A stretch of 27,066 bases of DNA from JBEGQX01 sp041180805. Its GTDB lineage: Bacteria; Planctomycetota; Planctomycetia; Gemmatales; Gemmataceae. The stretch spans positions 1 to 27,066 of the forward strand of contig JBEGQX010000136.1 in NCBI GenBank assembly GCA_041180805.1, given 5' to 3'. The stretch's first letter is position 1; every line of letters begins with the position of its first letter. The position numbers were made by a program, and so were the translations under genes. This document shows positions 6,855 through 16,442 of this stretch, in pieces. The notes beneath the pieces were generated by a model. The model saw nothing but the letters and a program-made list of their open reading frames with translations. It was not told where the DNA came from and did not search any database.

Positions 6855-6920
6855 ATGCACATTTATCCTGCGATCATAAAATGGGTACATGATTGATTAA
6901 CCCCAGGCAGTTTTGATCGC

Positions 6921-9695
6921 ATGACCCGTTACATTGTTGGAATTGACCTTGGCACTACCAACTGCGCCATGGCCTTCATCGATCTTAAAGACAAAAAACC
7001 TGCAATTCAGGTTCATGCCATCCATCAACTAATCAAACCGGGCGAGGCGGGCAAACTACCTCTGCTGCCATCTTTCCTCTATCTTCCGGGTGATCATGAA
7101 CTGCCTGCCAAGTCATGCTCACTGCCATGGGACGATGCCAGAAACCACCTATGCGGCGAGGCGGCGCGTTATCAGGGAGCCAAAGTCCCGGGCAGGTTGG
7201 TGTCTTCGGCAAAATCCTGGTTGTGCCATCCGCAGGTGGATCGTAAAGCACCTTTGCTACCATGGTCGGGCCCTCCGGAATTGCAAAGAATTTCCCCTGT
7301 GGAAGCCTCTGCGCGTTACCTTCGACACTTGGTGGAAAGCTGGGCGGAGGATGTCCGTGCCGGATTGCTTTCCGAACCTTTGGAAAAACAGACCGTCATC
7401 ATCACCGTTCCTGCATCATTCGATGATCTGGCCCGCAGTCTGACCATGGAAGCGGCCAGATTGGCGGGGCTTTCCAATATTACACTCATTGAAGAACCCC
7501 AGGCGGCCTTTTATCGCTGGATGGAATCTTTCCAGAAATCAAGCGATTCGGAATTGGAAGCGGGAATGCAATGCCTGGTGCTGGACATCGGTGGTGGAAC
7601 CTCGGATTTCACCCTGATCGAAACACAGGAAGAGGAAGGCGAAATCAGTTTCAACCGAATCGCGGTGGGAGATCATTTGTTGCTCGGTGGGGACAACATG
7701 GATCTGGCGCTGGCAAAACTGGCAGAAAGCAAACTGCCCAAGGGAATCAAACTGGATGCCGCGCAATTCCATCAGTTGATACAAGCCTGCCGAAACGCCA
7801 AGGAACAATTCCTTGGCGAATCCGCCCCTGCTTCCATTGGTATAACCATCATGGGAAGAGGGTCATCGGTCATTGGCGGAATGATAAAAATCGAAATCCC
7901 GCAGGCCGATGCCATGCGAATTCTGGCAGACGGTTTCTTTCCCATGTGCGAAATGGAAGCAAAACCTTCGCGACCTGGCGGGACCCTGGGCCTGCACGAA
8001 ATGGGCCTGCCTTACGAACCTGAACCAGCTATTTCCAGACATCTGGCTGCATTCCTGTCGGCACATGCGCAAACTGGAAAACCATCCTCCCCGGATGCAA
8101 TCCTTTTCAATGGCGGGGTCTTTCGTTCTTTGCAACTTCAAAAAAGGGTGCTTCAACTGCTTGCCGATTGGTCCCCCAATTCGAAAAAGCCGTTGGTCCT
8201 TCAAAACCCATCGGTCGATCTGGCAGTCGCCCAGGGTGCCGCCTGGTTTGGTTGGTTGAAGCATACCGGTGGTGCGCATATCGGCGGTGGAAGTTCAAAA
8301 TCATACTATCTCGCAATCCACGATCAGAATCAGGAACAATCCCTCCTTTGCGTACTTCCAAAAAATCTGGAGGAGGGCAAAAGCATTCTTTTGGACCAGC
8401 ATCCACTCGAACTTCAAATAGGCCAGGCCGTTTCATTCCCTCTTTTCACCTCCACCGTAAGAAAGAAAGACAAGGCAGGCGACCTGTTAAAATTAGGTCG
8501 AAAACAACTTCATCCGATGCCGGCACTGCAAACCATACTTAAGGGCGGAAAGCGTTCCGGGGTGAAAACTGTACCCGTGGTGCTTTCCTCGCAAACCACC
8601 TCGCTGGGTACATTGGAGTTATCCCTGCTCGCGAGGGATAACTCCAACCAATGGAAACTCGAATTCAACCTCAGGGATACGGTGCAAGCCAACGACGAGG
8701 AACCTCAAGCCGCTACTGCCTCCCTGGAAACCTGGCCAGAGGAATCGGCCCAGGCCGCATGTGAATTGTTGCGTGAAGTTTTTTCAGAGGAAGGCTCCCC
8801 ATTGGAACCCCGTGAATTGGGAAAAAAACTGGAAGAAACACTGGATTCACCCCGCGACCAATGGCCTGTCTCACTTTGCAGAAGATTTCTGGACACCCTG
8901 TTAAACCAAGCTCAAAACCGTTTTAAAAGCCCGGCACACGCTTCCCGCTGGCTGAACCTCGCAGGTTATTCCATGCGCCCCGGATATGGCGCTGCGGGAG
9001 ATAAAATTCGCATCGACAACATTTGGCGCGAATTGATTGCTCCACCTCGTGATGCCAAAAATGTGGCTCCAAAGTCATCTGACTCTGGCGCGGACTTTTG
9101 GATACTTTGGCGCAGAATCTCTGGCGGGCTTGGCTCGCCACAACAACAGGGCATTTTTGATCGCCTTCGCAACTTTCTGCTTCCATCCAACGCCAAAAGC
9201 ATCGCCCGACCCAGCCCCAACGAACTTGCTGAGATGTGGCGCTGTGCAGCATCGTTGGAACGGCTGGATCTCCGAACCAAACAATCCCTGGGGGACACCC
9301 TGGTCAGGCAACTTAAAAAAGCGCCAGCTCCTTCGCACCTGTTTTGGTCCCTGGCCAGGCTCGGTGCCCGGACACTGCTTCACGGTCCAATGAACTTTGT
9401 TCTTCACCCGGAGGTTGTGACCCCTTGGATTGAAAAACTGCTTTCCTTTGAGCCAAGTCATGTCTCCGAGGAACAAATGTGGGCTTTCGCACTCTCCCAG
9501 TTGGGACGGGTTGTTAACCAACGCTCGCTGGATGTCCCAGATTCCATCCGAGGGCAAATTATCTCCAAAATCCATGAACGCCAGATTCCCCAATCGTGGC
9601 TAAGATCCCTTCGCGAATTTGTACCATTGGAAAGAGAACAGCAGTCTTCGCTTCTTGGCGACAGCCTTCCAGCAGGCTTGAGGCTGATGAGTTAA
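6921..9695 (+). CDS. Hsp70-family (DnaK-like) protein with DUF3731-type C-terminal extension
   Basis: 924 residues, far longer than DnaK (about 640). The actin-like ATPase is complete: phosphate-1 loop IVGIDLGTTNCAMAF near residue 5, PASFDDLARSLTMEAARLAGL and LIEEPQAAFYRW in the middle, phosphate-2 loop LVLDIGGGTSDFTLIE near 218, and the adenosine motif FNGGVFRS near 396. The usual substrate-binding domain is not obvious. Instead, after about residue 560 comes a long extension with RWLNLAGYSMRPGYGAAGDKIRIDNIW (about 674-700), which I recognise as the DUF3731 type of non-canonical bacterial Hsp70. It ends LLGDSLPAGLRLM. There is no signal peptide. It is probably a cytoplasmic ATP-driven chaperone-like protein of unknown client. 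No grpE or dnaJ is adjacent; the MoxR train begins 163 bases later. The Shine-Dalgarno is weak, and a 7-bp inverted repeat flanks its leader. Confidence 0.9.
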   Translation: MTRYIVGIDLGTTNCAMAFIDLKDKKPAIQVHAIHQLIKPGEAGKLPLLPSFLYLPGDHELPAKSCSLPWDDARNHLCGEAARYQGAKVPGRLVSSAKSWLCHPQVDRKAPLLPWSGPPELQRISPVEASARYLRHLVESWAEDVRAGLLSEPLEKQTVIITVPASFDDLARSLTMEAARLAGLSNITLIEEPQAAFYRWMESFQKSSDSELEAGMQCLVLDIGGGTSDFTLIETQEEEGEISFNRIAVGDHLLLGGDNMDLALAKLAESKLPKGIKLDAAQFHQLIQACRNAKEQFLGESAPASIGITIMGRGSSVIGGMIKIEIPQADAMRILADGFFPMCEMEAKPSRPGGTLGLHEMGLPYEPEPAISRHLAAFLSAHAQTGKPSSPDAILFNGGVFRSLQLQKRVLQLLADWSPNSKKPLVLQNPSVDLAVAQGAAWFGWLKHTGGAHIGGGSSKSYYLAIHDQNQEQSLLCVLPKNLEEGKSILLDQHPLELQIGQAVSFPLFTSTVRKKDKAGDLLKLGRKQLHPMPALQTILKGGKRSGVKTVPVVLSSQTTSLGTLELSLLARDNSNQWKLEFNLRDTVQANDEEPQAATASLETWPEESAQAACELLREVFSEEGSPLEPRELGKKLEETLDSPRDQWPVSLCRRFLDTLLNQAQNRFKSPAHASRWLNLAGYSMRPGYGAAGDKIRIDNIWRELIAPPRDAKNVAPKSSDSGADFWILWRRISGGLGSPQQQGIFDRLRNFLLPSNAKSIARPSPNELAEMWRCAASLERLDLRTKQSLGDTLVRQLKKAPAPSHLFWSLARLGARTLLHGPMNFVLHPEVVTPWIEKLLSFEPSHVSEEQMWAFALSQLGRVVNQRSLDVPDSIRGQIISKIHERQIPQSWLRSLREFVPLEREQQSSLLGDSLPAGLRLMS

Positions 9696-9753
9696 GATCC
9701 CTGGAAAGACAAACGCACTCATATGCTCCTCATAAAGAAGTGTCCGCCGAGAA

Positions 9754-9759
9754 TATAAT
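9754..9759 (+). promoter_or_regulatory. Possible -10 box of the MoxR gene train
   Basis: A perfect TATAAT lies in the 163-base gap between the Hsp70 gene and moxR. No good -35 box is visible at 16-18 bases upstream, so the call rests on one hexamer. If real, transcription would start near 9766, leaving a leader of roughly 90 bases. Confidence 0.22.
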
Positions 9760-9858
9760 TTGCTTTAAAAATCGGTGCGAACCATTAGCATGGTACATAA
9801 CCTGCCATGAACGGTTGTAACGACAAGAATTAATCCCTACCCAATATGGTGACCTATC

Positions 9859-10878
9859 ATGAATTCGGAAAAACCAGTGGACTCCGCTGCGCTGGCAAAG
9901 TTTGGCGAACAATGTGCACGGTTACGCAAGGAAGTAGCGCGCATTATCGTCGGACAGGACGATGTGGTTGAGCAGTTATTGCTTGCGATTCTTGCCAGGG
10001 GTCATGCACTGCTGGTGGGTGTGCCAGGCCTTGCGAAAACATTGATGGTTTCAACCTTTGCCAGGGCCGTGCAACTTTCCTTCAAGCGCATTCAGTTCAC
10101 ACCCGACCTTATGCCTTCGGACATCACAGGCACCGAGGTCATCCAGGATGACAAGGTTACAGGCCAAAGAGCTTTCAAGTTCCTTCAGGGACCAATCTTT
10201 GCCAACCTGGTGCTTGCGGATGAAATCAATCGAACTCCCCCAAAGACCCAGGCTGCGCTCCTTGAAGCCATGCAGGAACGCAAGGTAACCGTGGGTGGCG
10301 CGGATCACAAACTGCCATCACCCTTCTTTGTGCTTGCCACGCAAAACCCCATAGAGCAGGAAGGAACCTATCCCCTGCCAGAGGCACAGTTGGATCGATT
10401 TCTTTTCATGATTCAGGTGGGATACCCAACAGATGCCGAGGAAGATGAAATCATGCGGCGTTCCGCCCTTGAAGTTCCATCCATAGAACCCATTTTGGAT
10501 GGGGAGCAGATCGAACAGCTACAAAGAATCTCCAGACAGATTCTGGTTTCAGACAGCGTGGTGGAGTTTGCTCGCAGGATCACCCGCGCCACACGCCCTG
10601 GCCAACAAGATGCCGCATCTTTCGCCTCCAAGTTGATCCAATGGGGTGCGGGCCCCCGTGCCAGTTCCAATCTGGTTCTTGCAGGCAGGGCACGCGCGGC
10701 CTTACTGGGTCGCCCCCATGTCACCCCGGAGGATATTGAAAAAGTTGCCTTTCCCATCCTGCGCCATCGTGTGCTTCCATCTTTTGTCGCTCAGGCAGAT
10801 GGAATTGGGCCCGATGAAATCACCCGCAGGATTATCGACGAAGTCAAACAACCCGGTTCCCGGAGTCGCTCGGCATGA
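9859..10878 (+). CDS. MoxR-family AAA+ ATPase
   Basis: 339 residues, the usual MoxR length. It starts at ATG 9859 with GGTGA upstream. The N-terminal IIVGQDDVVEQLLLAILARGHALLVG leads to Walker A GVPGLAKT (about 54-61). Then come FTPDLMPSDITGTEV, Walker B LVLADEINRTPPKTQAALLEAMQE (about 118-140), sensor-1 region FVLATQNPIEQEGTYPLPEAQLDRF, and the C-terminal lid RAALLGRPHVTPEDIEKVAFPILRHRV. MoxR proteins are cytoplasmic chaperone-like ATPases that often mature or activate vWA-domain proteins through metal insertion or remodelling. That fits the three vWA-type genes directly downstream. The stop overlaps the next ATG by 4 bases, so translation is probably coupled. Confidence 0.96.
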   Translation: MNSEKPVDSAALAKFGEQCARLRKEVARIIVGQDDVVEQLLLAILARGHALLVGVPGLAKTLMVSTFARAVQLSFKRIQFTPDLMPSDITGTEVIQDDKVTGQRAFKFLQGPIFANLVLADEINRTPPKTQAALLEAMQERKVTVGGADHKLPSPFFVLATQNPIEQEGTYPLPEAQLDRFLFMIQVGYPTDAEEDEIMRRSALEVPSIEPILDGEQIEQLQRISRQILVSDSVVEFARRITRATRPGQQDAASFASKLIQWGAGPRASSNLVLAGRARAALLGRPHVTPEDIEKVAFPILRHRVLPSFVAQADGIGPDEITRRIIDEVKQPGSRSRSA

Positions 10879-11828
10879 GTTCGTCCCGGGATTCAACCAG
10901 CCAAAGCCAGCAGGAACTTCTCAAGCGTGCCAAGCAGCTTGGGTTGAGGGCTCTTACGCTTGTGGATGGGTTGAGGGTCGGCGATCAGGCAAGCCCTCTG
11001 CGAGGTTTCTCGATCGAATTTGCCCAGCACCGGGAATATGTTCCCGGCGATGACCTCAGGCACTTGGACTGGCGGGGTTATGCCCGAACCGAACGATTCA
11101 TTGTCAAACAATACGATCAAGAAACCAACTACACCGCTCACATCCTGCTTGATTTGTCTGGATCCATGGCCTACGGCAAACCGGGCGAGTCCAAATATGA
11201 ACAGGCCCAACTTCTTGCTGCAGTAATTTCCCAAGTGGGTATCAGTCAGGCAAACGCCATCGGCATCAAAATCCTGGAGGAACCCCAGGCTGGCGAACCG
11301 GCACCCAACCTGCCGCCCAGCACCAAGCCTGATCGGTTGCGCCTGCTGCTCGATTCAATCTCTCGTCGAAAACCAATCCCCGAAAGGAATAGGGAAACCC
11401 AGGTTCCAATCATAGAAACCGCCATAAGGGAACTTTCAGACAAAGTTGGCAGGCGTGGGCTGGTGGTTATTATCAGTGACCTATTTGAACCGTGGGAACC
11501 GCTGATGGCACAGATGCAGGGTCTTCGCATCCGGGGCCATGATGTCATGGTTTTGCATGTTCTGCATAGCCATGAAATCGATCTTCCCTGGGAAGGTCAG
11601 GTTCAATTCGAAGACCTTGAATCGTCCGACTTTCTTCTAACCCAACCCCACCTTCTCAGGGCAAGCTACCAGAAAGCCCTGCAGGACTGGCTGGAAGAGA
11701 TTAAATCTTTTTGCACCAAATCCAGAATCGAATATGTGCTGGTGCCCTCGGATCAGCCACCAGATGAAAGTCTTTTGTCAATGCTGGCACAAAGGTTGAA
11801 AAAACGCCGTATCGGAAGAACATCCTAG
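10875..11828 (+). CDS. DUF58 domain protein with vWA-like fold
   Basis: 317 residues, overlapping moxR by ATGA. It carries the DUF58 signature FSIEFAQHREYVPGDDLRHLDWRGYART (about residues 45-72) followed by a vWA MIDAS-type motif in HILLDLSGSMAYG (D-L-S-G-S, about 93-97). The later part (LVVIISDLFEPWEPLMAQMQGLRIRGHDVMVLHVLH) provides another metal-ligand region. It has no membrane segment, unlike its two downstream neighbours, so it is likely cytoplasmic. It is the usual gene after moxR and the most likely direct partner of that ATPase. Confidence 0.93.
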   Translation: MSSSRDSTSQSQQELLKRAKQLGLRALTLVDGLRVGDQASPLRGFSIEFAQHREYVPGDDLRHLDWRGYARTERFIVKQYDQETNYTAHILLDLSGSMAYGKPGESKYEQAQLLAAVISQVGISQANAIGIKILEEPQAGEPAPNLPPSTKPDRLRLLLDSISRRKPIPERNRETQVPIIETAIRELSDKVGRRGLVVIISDLFEPWEPLMAQMQGLRIRGHDVMVLHVLHSHEIDLPWEGQVQFEDLESSDFLLTQPHLLRASYQKALQDWLEEIKSFCTKSRIEYVLVPSDQPPDESLLSMLAQRLKKRRIGRTS

Positions 11829-11839
11829 GAAAACCTCGC

Positions 11840-13984
11840 ATGCAATTTCTTATTCCATGGATGTTGGCAGGAACGCTGGCGGCAGGTGTGCCACTGGCTT
11901 TGCATTTTTTGCGCAAGAGCAAGCCTGTGGTTGTACCATGGGCAGCCATGGCATTTCTTCGCAGAAGCCTTCGGGAAACAAGCCGTAAGATTCGATTCCG
12001 TGATCTTTTACTGCTTATCTGCAGAATGGCGCTTTTCATCCTGTTGGCCATCGCCATTGCTCGGCCAACACTTTCATCATTGCCTCTTTCCGGCGCGACG
12101 GATGCCGTACTGGTAATGGATATATCCCAAAGCATGGCCACTCAGGAAGCGGGTGTCAGCCGATTGGAACAGGCCACGGATGCCGCCAAGGTTCTTTTGG
12201 AGAAACTTCCTCTGGGATCCTCGGCAAGGCTAATTACTGTTTCGGATCGGGTGGAGGAAAAAGCCTTTGGGCAATCTGGAAAGTTTGACACGGTGCGAAC
12301 GGCGCTGGAGAGCTTGCAGCCTACCGATTACGCCGGCGATTACTATCCAGGTTTTGAAGCTGCCATGGAATCCCTGCGCAACTCGCCGCTTCCTGTAAAA
12401 CAGGTGATCTTTTTTTCAGATATGCAATCATCCGGCTGGCAAAGACAAAATGCTTCGCTTAGAAGCCTTTTGGAAAAGCTGCCTGAATCTATTTCGGTTC
12501 AAATGGTCAAGGTTGGAACCCCGGTGCCAATCAACATTCAAGTCTTGGATCTTGAATCAGCCACAGGCATCACTTTTTCGGGTCAGCGACTCCCCTGGCT
12601 GGTCCATGTCCGAAATACAGGGGACCAGCCCGCTTCGGATTTTGAAGTCCGATTGTCGTTGACTGATGACCCAGAAGGTGGTGAATCCGTTCGTGTTGCC
12701 CGGCTTGAGGGTGGCGAAGAAAGAGTGATTCCGATTGATTTATTGGTTCCACGCCCCGGCAGATTCGCCGTGGAGGCTAAAGCCGGATCCGATCGATTCG
12801 CAAGGGATAACCAAAAAGCAAAAATCATCACGGCGCGCGATCGGCTAAGGGTTTTGGTTGTTGAGGGAAAGTCGCTGGTGGATCCATTCAGAACCAATGG
12901 ATTTTTCCTGGCACATGCATTGCGTTCCTCCACCGGAGATGCGAATGCCCCCAGGCTTGAGGTTAAAACCATTTCTGCTGCAATGGCTGGCCCCGAACAC
13001 CTGGAGGAAAGCGATGTTATCTTTCTGGTGGACCCGGTACTCGCGGGAAGCGAACAGCTCCGTACCGATTTTGCCGAACAATTACCCAACTGGATGAAGA
13101 CAGGCCATGGATTAATCTACTTTGCGGGTAAAAATGTCCTGGCTGGCAATCCTGAGGAACTTCACCCCATATATACTCTGATCGATGGTGTGCCCCAACC
13201 ATGGAAAGCGGATGCAAACAAAGCATTCCACCTCGACACGCAAAGTGTCTCAACAGAATGGCTGGGGAGGTTTCAATCAGCACCACTTAACCAAATTTCA
13301 CAAGCAGACTTCAGCGCCATATACAACTGGCCATCCAACAATAGTTCCAGCAAAGGCAGCCAGATTGTTAGTTTTTCGAATGGCACCCCTGCCATGTGGA
13401 TTCAAAAATTCTCCAACGGCATTCTTTTGAAGGCTGGTTGGACGCCCGACTTGGAATGCACTGATTTACCCTTGCGCCCCACATTTGTTCCATTGGTGCA
13501 GACCATCCTGGCCAGAATTCTTGAACAATCCGAACCCAGAAGGATTTTTCCAGTGGAATTGCCTTTGGCCATTCAATCCAACAGTAGGGAAACGCTGGGC
13601 AAGGAACAGTTTGTCTGGATAGCACCCGATGGTCACAAATACCCTTCCAAGCACCATTACGAGGGTGACCGCAGAATTTTTGAGGCTGAGTTTCAACCAG
13701 AGCGATCCGGTGTATGGAAGTTGCAAAGCCCGGGAAGTGATGAAGATTTTTCCACCCAAGTCGCCTTGCAATCATCCCCAATGGAAGGCCTGGAGTTGGG
13801 TGGCTTGCAAGGTCCTGAGATCGATGAGATTCTTGGCAGGAAAGTTTATCACCATCAGGCAGGTATAACTCCCTCGGAAAGCTGGTCTTCACAAGGCGAG
13901 TTATCCTGGATGGTCATGGTACTGGTTGGGTTGTTATTCCTTTTTGAAACCTTTTTTGCATGGTGGGCTGGCAAGCCTCTTTAG
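11840..13984 (+). CDS. BatA-type membrane protein with vWA domain
   Basis: 714 residues beginning 11 bases after the DUF58 stop, with an AGGA Shine-Dalgarno. The N-terminus is the BatA (aerotolerance regulator N-terminal) signature: MQFLIPWMLAGTLAAGVPLALHFLRKSKPVVVPW, a membrane segment, a short basic stretch with FLRRSLRETSRKIRFRDL, then a second membrane segment about 56-78. The vWA domain starts with AVLVMDISQSMATQE (MIDAS D-I-S-Q-S), continues with VKQVIFFSDMQSSGWQ, and is followed by beta-rich domains including RDRLRVLVVEGK. A last membrane segment (WMVMVLVGLLFLFETFFAWW) lies near the C-terminus. The topology suggests a large extracytoplasmic part held at both ends. Role inferred: membrane-bound partner of MoxR; no substrate is visible. 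Confidence 0.92.
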   Translation: MQFLIPWMLAGTLAAGVPLALHFLRKSKPVVVPWAAMAFLRRSLRETSRKIRFRDLLLLICRMALFILLAIAIARPTLSSLPLSGATDAVLVMDISQSMATQEAGVSRLEQATDAAKVLLEKLPLGSSARLITVSDRVEEKAFGQSGKFDTVRTALESLQPTDYAGDYYPGFEAAMESLRNSPLPVKQVIFFSDMQSSGWQRQNASLRSLLEKLPESISVQMVKVGTPVPINIQVLDLESATGITFSGQRLPWLVHVRNTGDQPASDFEVRLSLTDDPEGGESVRVARLEGGEERVIPIDLLVPRPGRFAVEAKAGSDRFARDNQKAKIITARDRLRVLVVEGKSLVDPFRTNGFFLAHALRSSTGDANAPRLEVKTISAAMAGPEHLEESDVIFLVDPVLAGSEQLRTDFAEQLPNWMKTGHGLIYFAGKNVLAGNPEELHPIYTLIDGVPQPWKADANKAFHLDTQSVSTEWLGRFQSAPLNQISQADFSAIYNWPSNNSSSKGSQIVSFSNGTPAMWIQKFSNGILLKAGWTPDLECTDLPLRPTFVPLVQTILARILEQSEPRRIFPVELPLAIQSNSRETLGKEQFVWIAPDGHKYPSKHHYEGDRRIFEAEFQPERSGVWKLQSPGSDEDFSTQVALQSSPMEGLELGGLQGPEIDEILGRKVYHHQAGITPSESWSSQGELSWMVMVLVGLLFLFETFFAWWAGKPL

Positions 13985-13992
13985 GTGGGTAA

Positions 13993-16437
13993 ATGGGCAA
14001 TTGGATTGCATACATGCTTGGCGTTCATGGCCCCGACCAATCCTGGCCGGCTGGCTTGGAATTGGTACCATCCATTGGAGCTATGCTGTTAAGCGTGGCA
14101 TGCCTTATTCTCTTCCTTTTTTGGCTAATCCGACTTTATCAAACTGAAACCGTAAAGATATCCTCAAGACTTCGAAAAGGCCTTTTAGCTGCCAGAATGC
14201 TTGGCGCATTTTCCATCTGTGTCTTGATATTTCAACCGTTTGCCTGCTCGGTAAAACTGGTCGGCAAGAACCCAGGCTCGGTAGCCATTCTTCTGGATGA
14301 TTCAGCCAGTATGCAACAAAAGGATGAAAGGACCCAAAAAGCAGACCTGGAAAAAGTGGAAACAATTCTTGGCACCAAGGTTATGAACAAAACCGATGCC
14401 AACCAATCCAAGAATCTGACCGAAATGCCCTCGCGGTTGGAACTAGCCAAACCCATCCTTGAAAAGATCATGGTTGCCCGGGAGAACTCGGAGGCCAAAA
14501 AGATTCCTCTTCGTCGCTTTCTTGTGGGTAACGATCTCAAGCGCATAAATGATGATTCAATTCCCAAGGAAGTGGATGCCGCATGGAAAGGCGAGCAAAC
14601 CCGTACAGCCTTGGCCGCTGGAATTTCCAGGCTACTTGGCATTTCCCAAGACTTGCCAGCGGCAGTTGTCGCTTTGACAGATGGAAGGGACACTGGCCCA
14701 GGACCATCCCTGCGCGAGGTGGCACGGGAGGCTGGGTCCCGTGGCGTGCCCTTGATTTTTGTTGGCATTGGCCTTGAACAGCCTGCGTTTCTGGAACTTC
14801 GGGACATGGTAGTTCCAGATCTTGTGCTTGCCGGAGAAACCATAGCCGTTCCCATTCGCTGGCGCACTGGTTTTTTTGAAGCTGAAAAGCATCCCGGAGC
14901 CAAGGTGGAATTACGATTGGAACTGGACGGAACCGAAGTGGCTCGGGAAACTCTGCCCGCTCGCCCCGGGGAAGACATTCGTCATGTGATGTTTTTCAAG
15001 CCCGATGTTGCAAGCGCTTCCAAAAAAGGATCCAAACTTGCGGTGTCTGCCCGTCTTACCGGCATGGATGAAAGCAGAGAGGATTCGCTTACCAGACAGG
15101 TGCAAGTGATTGATCGGAGGGTAAAAGTTCTGTTGGTCGAAAAAACCCCTCGCTGGGACATGCGGTTTTTATTGATGAACCTGACCCGCGAGGCTGTTTC
15201 CCAGGAGAATAACCAAACATCCCCCCGAAAGGCACTGGAACCAACCTTTGTCATCCTGGAAGGAGATAAGGGCCTTACCTCCAGCCAACCTTTCCTCCCT
15301 GAATTTCCCACCACACGGAAAGATCTATTTGCTTTTGACACCGTCATACTTGGTGATGTTCCCGTGGAAAACTTGGGACCGGAAGGTGCTGAAAGACTTA
15401 GGCAATTTGTGGAGGAAGGTGGCGGGCTGCTTATACTGGGGGGCCGCAGGCATAATGGCATGGGCTGGGCTAACACTCCCCTGGCGGAGTTATTACCTGT
15501 GGAACCGGCCGCGATTGAGGCCGCCCCCACGGATGTTCGGACCGCGAGTTTTGTTCCCACGCTAACGCCGGAGGGCAGCCGCCATGATGCCATGCGCCTG
15601 GCGGATTCCCAGGAAACCAGCGAGAAAATTTGGAAGGATCTCCCCGGCATTCATTGGATTTCACCGGTGCGAAAAATAAAGCCCGGCGCAACCACTCTTC
15701 TAGCTCATCCCTCTTCCAAGATTGGTAACTCCCCTGCCCCTTTACTGGTAACCCAACCTTATGGCAGGGGACAGGTGGCGTTCTTTGGTTTTGATGAGGC
15801 ATGGCGGTGGCGATACAACGAGGGTGAGACTCATTTTGGCAGATTCTGGAGCCAGTGGATTTACTGGGCCGCGGGTCCGAAAGCCGGAGCTATTCGTCAG
15901 GTGAGACTTTCGGTGGATCGCCCGGATCCGGTTCTTGGCACCTTGGGACTTATTAGCGGTCGCATTCTGGACAGAAATTTCCAGCCTGAAAAAAGGGATT
16001 TCATTCCCGCAAAGCTGGACTGGCTGGATGCACCCGAAAATCTGCCGGCTGAACAAAAGGTAAGGGAGGTTTTGCTGCGCGCAGTGCCGGATCACCCCGG
16101 AGAATACACGCTACATCTTTCCCATGATCGAGTGGGACGTTTTGCATTGATCGTTCCTGGTGAACCGGAAACCCGTTTGGAATGGCGTATATTTGCACCA
16201 CAGGATATGGAAAAAGGGGGCATGGCGGGTGAACTTCTCAAGGATTGCGCGCAACTGAGCGGCGGTGCCTACCTTCGGGAGGATGAAGGAGAAAAAGTCG
16301 TCAGCCTGTTAAAGTATGTGGAAAGACCAAGTGTGGTTGTTGCTGAAATGCCCCGGCTTCATCCGTTCCTGTTTTTTGTGATTGTCGCGGCACTTTCTGT
16401 GGAATGGGCCCTGCGACGGTGGAACAACCTGAGTTAA
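13993..16437 (+). CDS. Membrane vWA protein with glutamine-amidotransferase-like domain
   Basis: 814 residues, starting 8 bases after the previous stop. Two N-terminal membrane segments (about 27-50 and 60-85) precede a vWA domain with MIDAS motif AILLDDSASMQQ (D-D-S-A-S) and the strand AAVVALTDGRDTG. After beta-rich domains comes a class I amidotransferase-like domain: FDTVILGDVPVENLGPEGAERL, FVEEGGGLLILGG, and later VTQPYGRGQVAFFGFDEAWRWR with FWSQWIYWAAG. This vWA-plus-GATase arrangement is common in planctomycetes; the GATase-like part normally lacks the catalytic triad and acts as a fold. A C-terminal membrane segment (HPFLFFVIVAALSVEWALRRW) ends the protein. Gene order and topology make it the sister of the BatA-like protein. 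Confidence 0.92.
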   Translation: MGNWIAYMLGVHGPDQSWPAGLELVPSIGAMLLSVACLILFLFWLIRLYQTETVKISSRLRKGLLAARMLGAFSICVLIFQPFACSVKLVGKNPGSVAILLDDSASMQQKDERTQKADLEKVETILGTKVMNKTDANQSKNLTEMPSRLELAKPILEKIMVARENSEAKKIPLRRFLVGNDLKRINDDSIPKEVDAAWKGEQTRTALAAGISRLLGISQDLPAAVVALTDGRDTGPGPSLREVAREAGSRGVPLIFVGIGLEQPAFLELRDMVVPDLVLAGETIAVPIRWRTGFFEAEKHPGAKVELRLELDGTEVARETLPARPGEDIRHVMFFKPDVASASKKGSKLAVSARLTGMDESREDSLTRQVQVIDRRVKVLLVEKTPRWDMRFLLMNLTREAVSQENNQTSPRKALEPTFVILEGDKGLTSSQPFLPEFPTTRKDLFAFDTVILGDVPVENLGPEGAERLRQFVEEGGGLLILGGRRHNGMGWANTPLAELLPVEPAAIEAAPTDVRTASFVPTLTPEGSRHDAMRLADSQETSEKIWKDLPGIHWISPVRKIKPGATTLLAHPSSKIGNSPAPLLVTQPYGRGQVAFFGFDEAWRWRYNEGETHFGRFWSQWIYWAAGPKAGAIRQVRLSVDRPDPVLGTLGLISGRILDRNFQPEKRDFIPAKLDWLDAPENLPAEQKVREVLLRAVPDHPGEYTLHLSHDRVGRFALIVPGEPETRLEWRIFAPQDMEKGGMAGELLKDCAQLSGGAYLREDEGEKVVSLLKYVERPSVVVAEMPRLHPFLFFVIVAALSVEWALRRWNNLS

Positions 16438-16442
16438 TAATA

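Noticed and set aside
9075..9593. 172-residue minus-strand open frame within the Hsp70 gene
   Set aside because: Shadow of the well-supported Hsp70 frame; no recognisable domain.
16404..16442. Upstream ATG for the DUF4175-like membrane protein
   Set aside because: It overlaps the preceding gene by 34 bases with no spaced ribosome site, whereas ATG 16443 follows that gene's stop directly.
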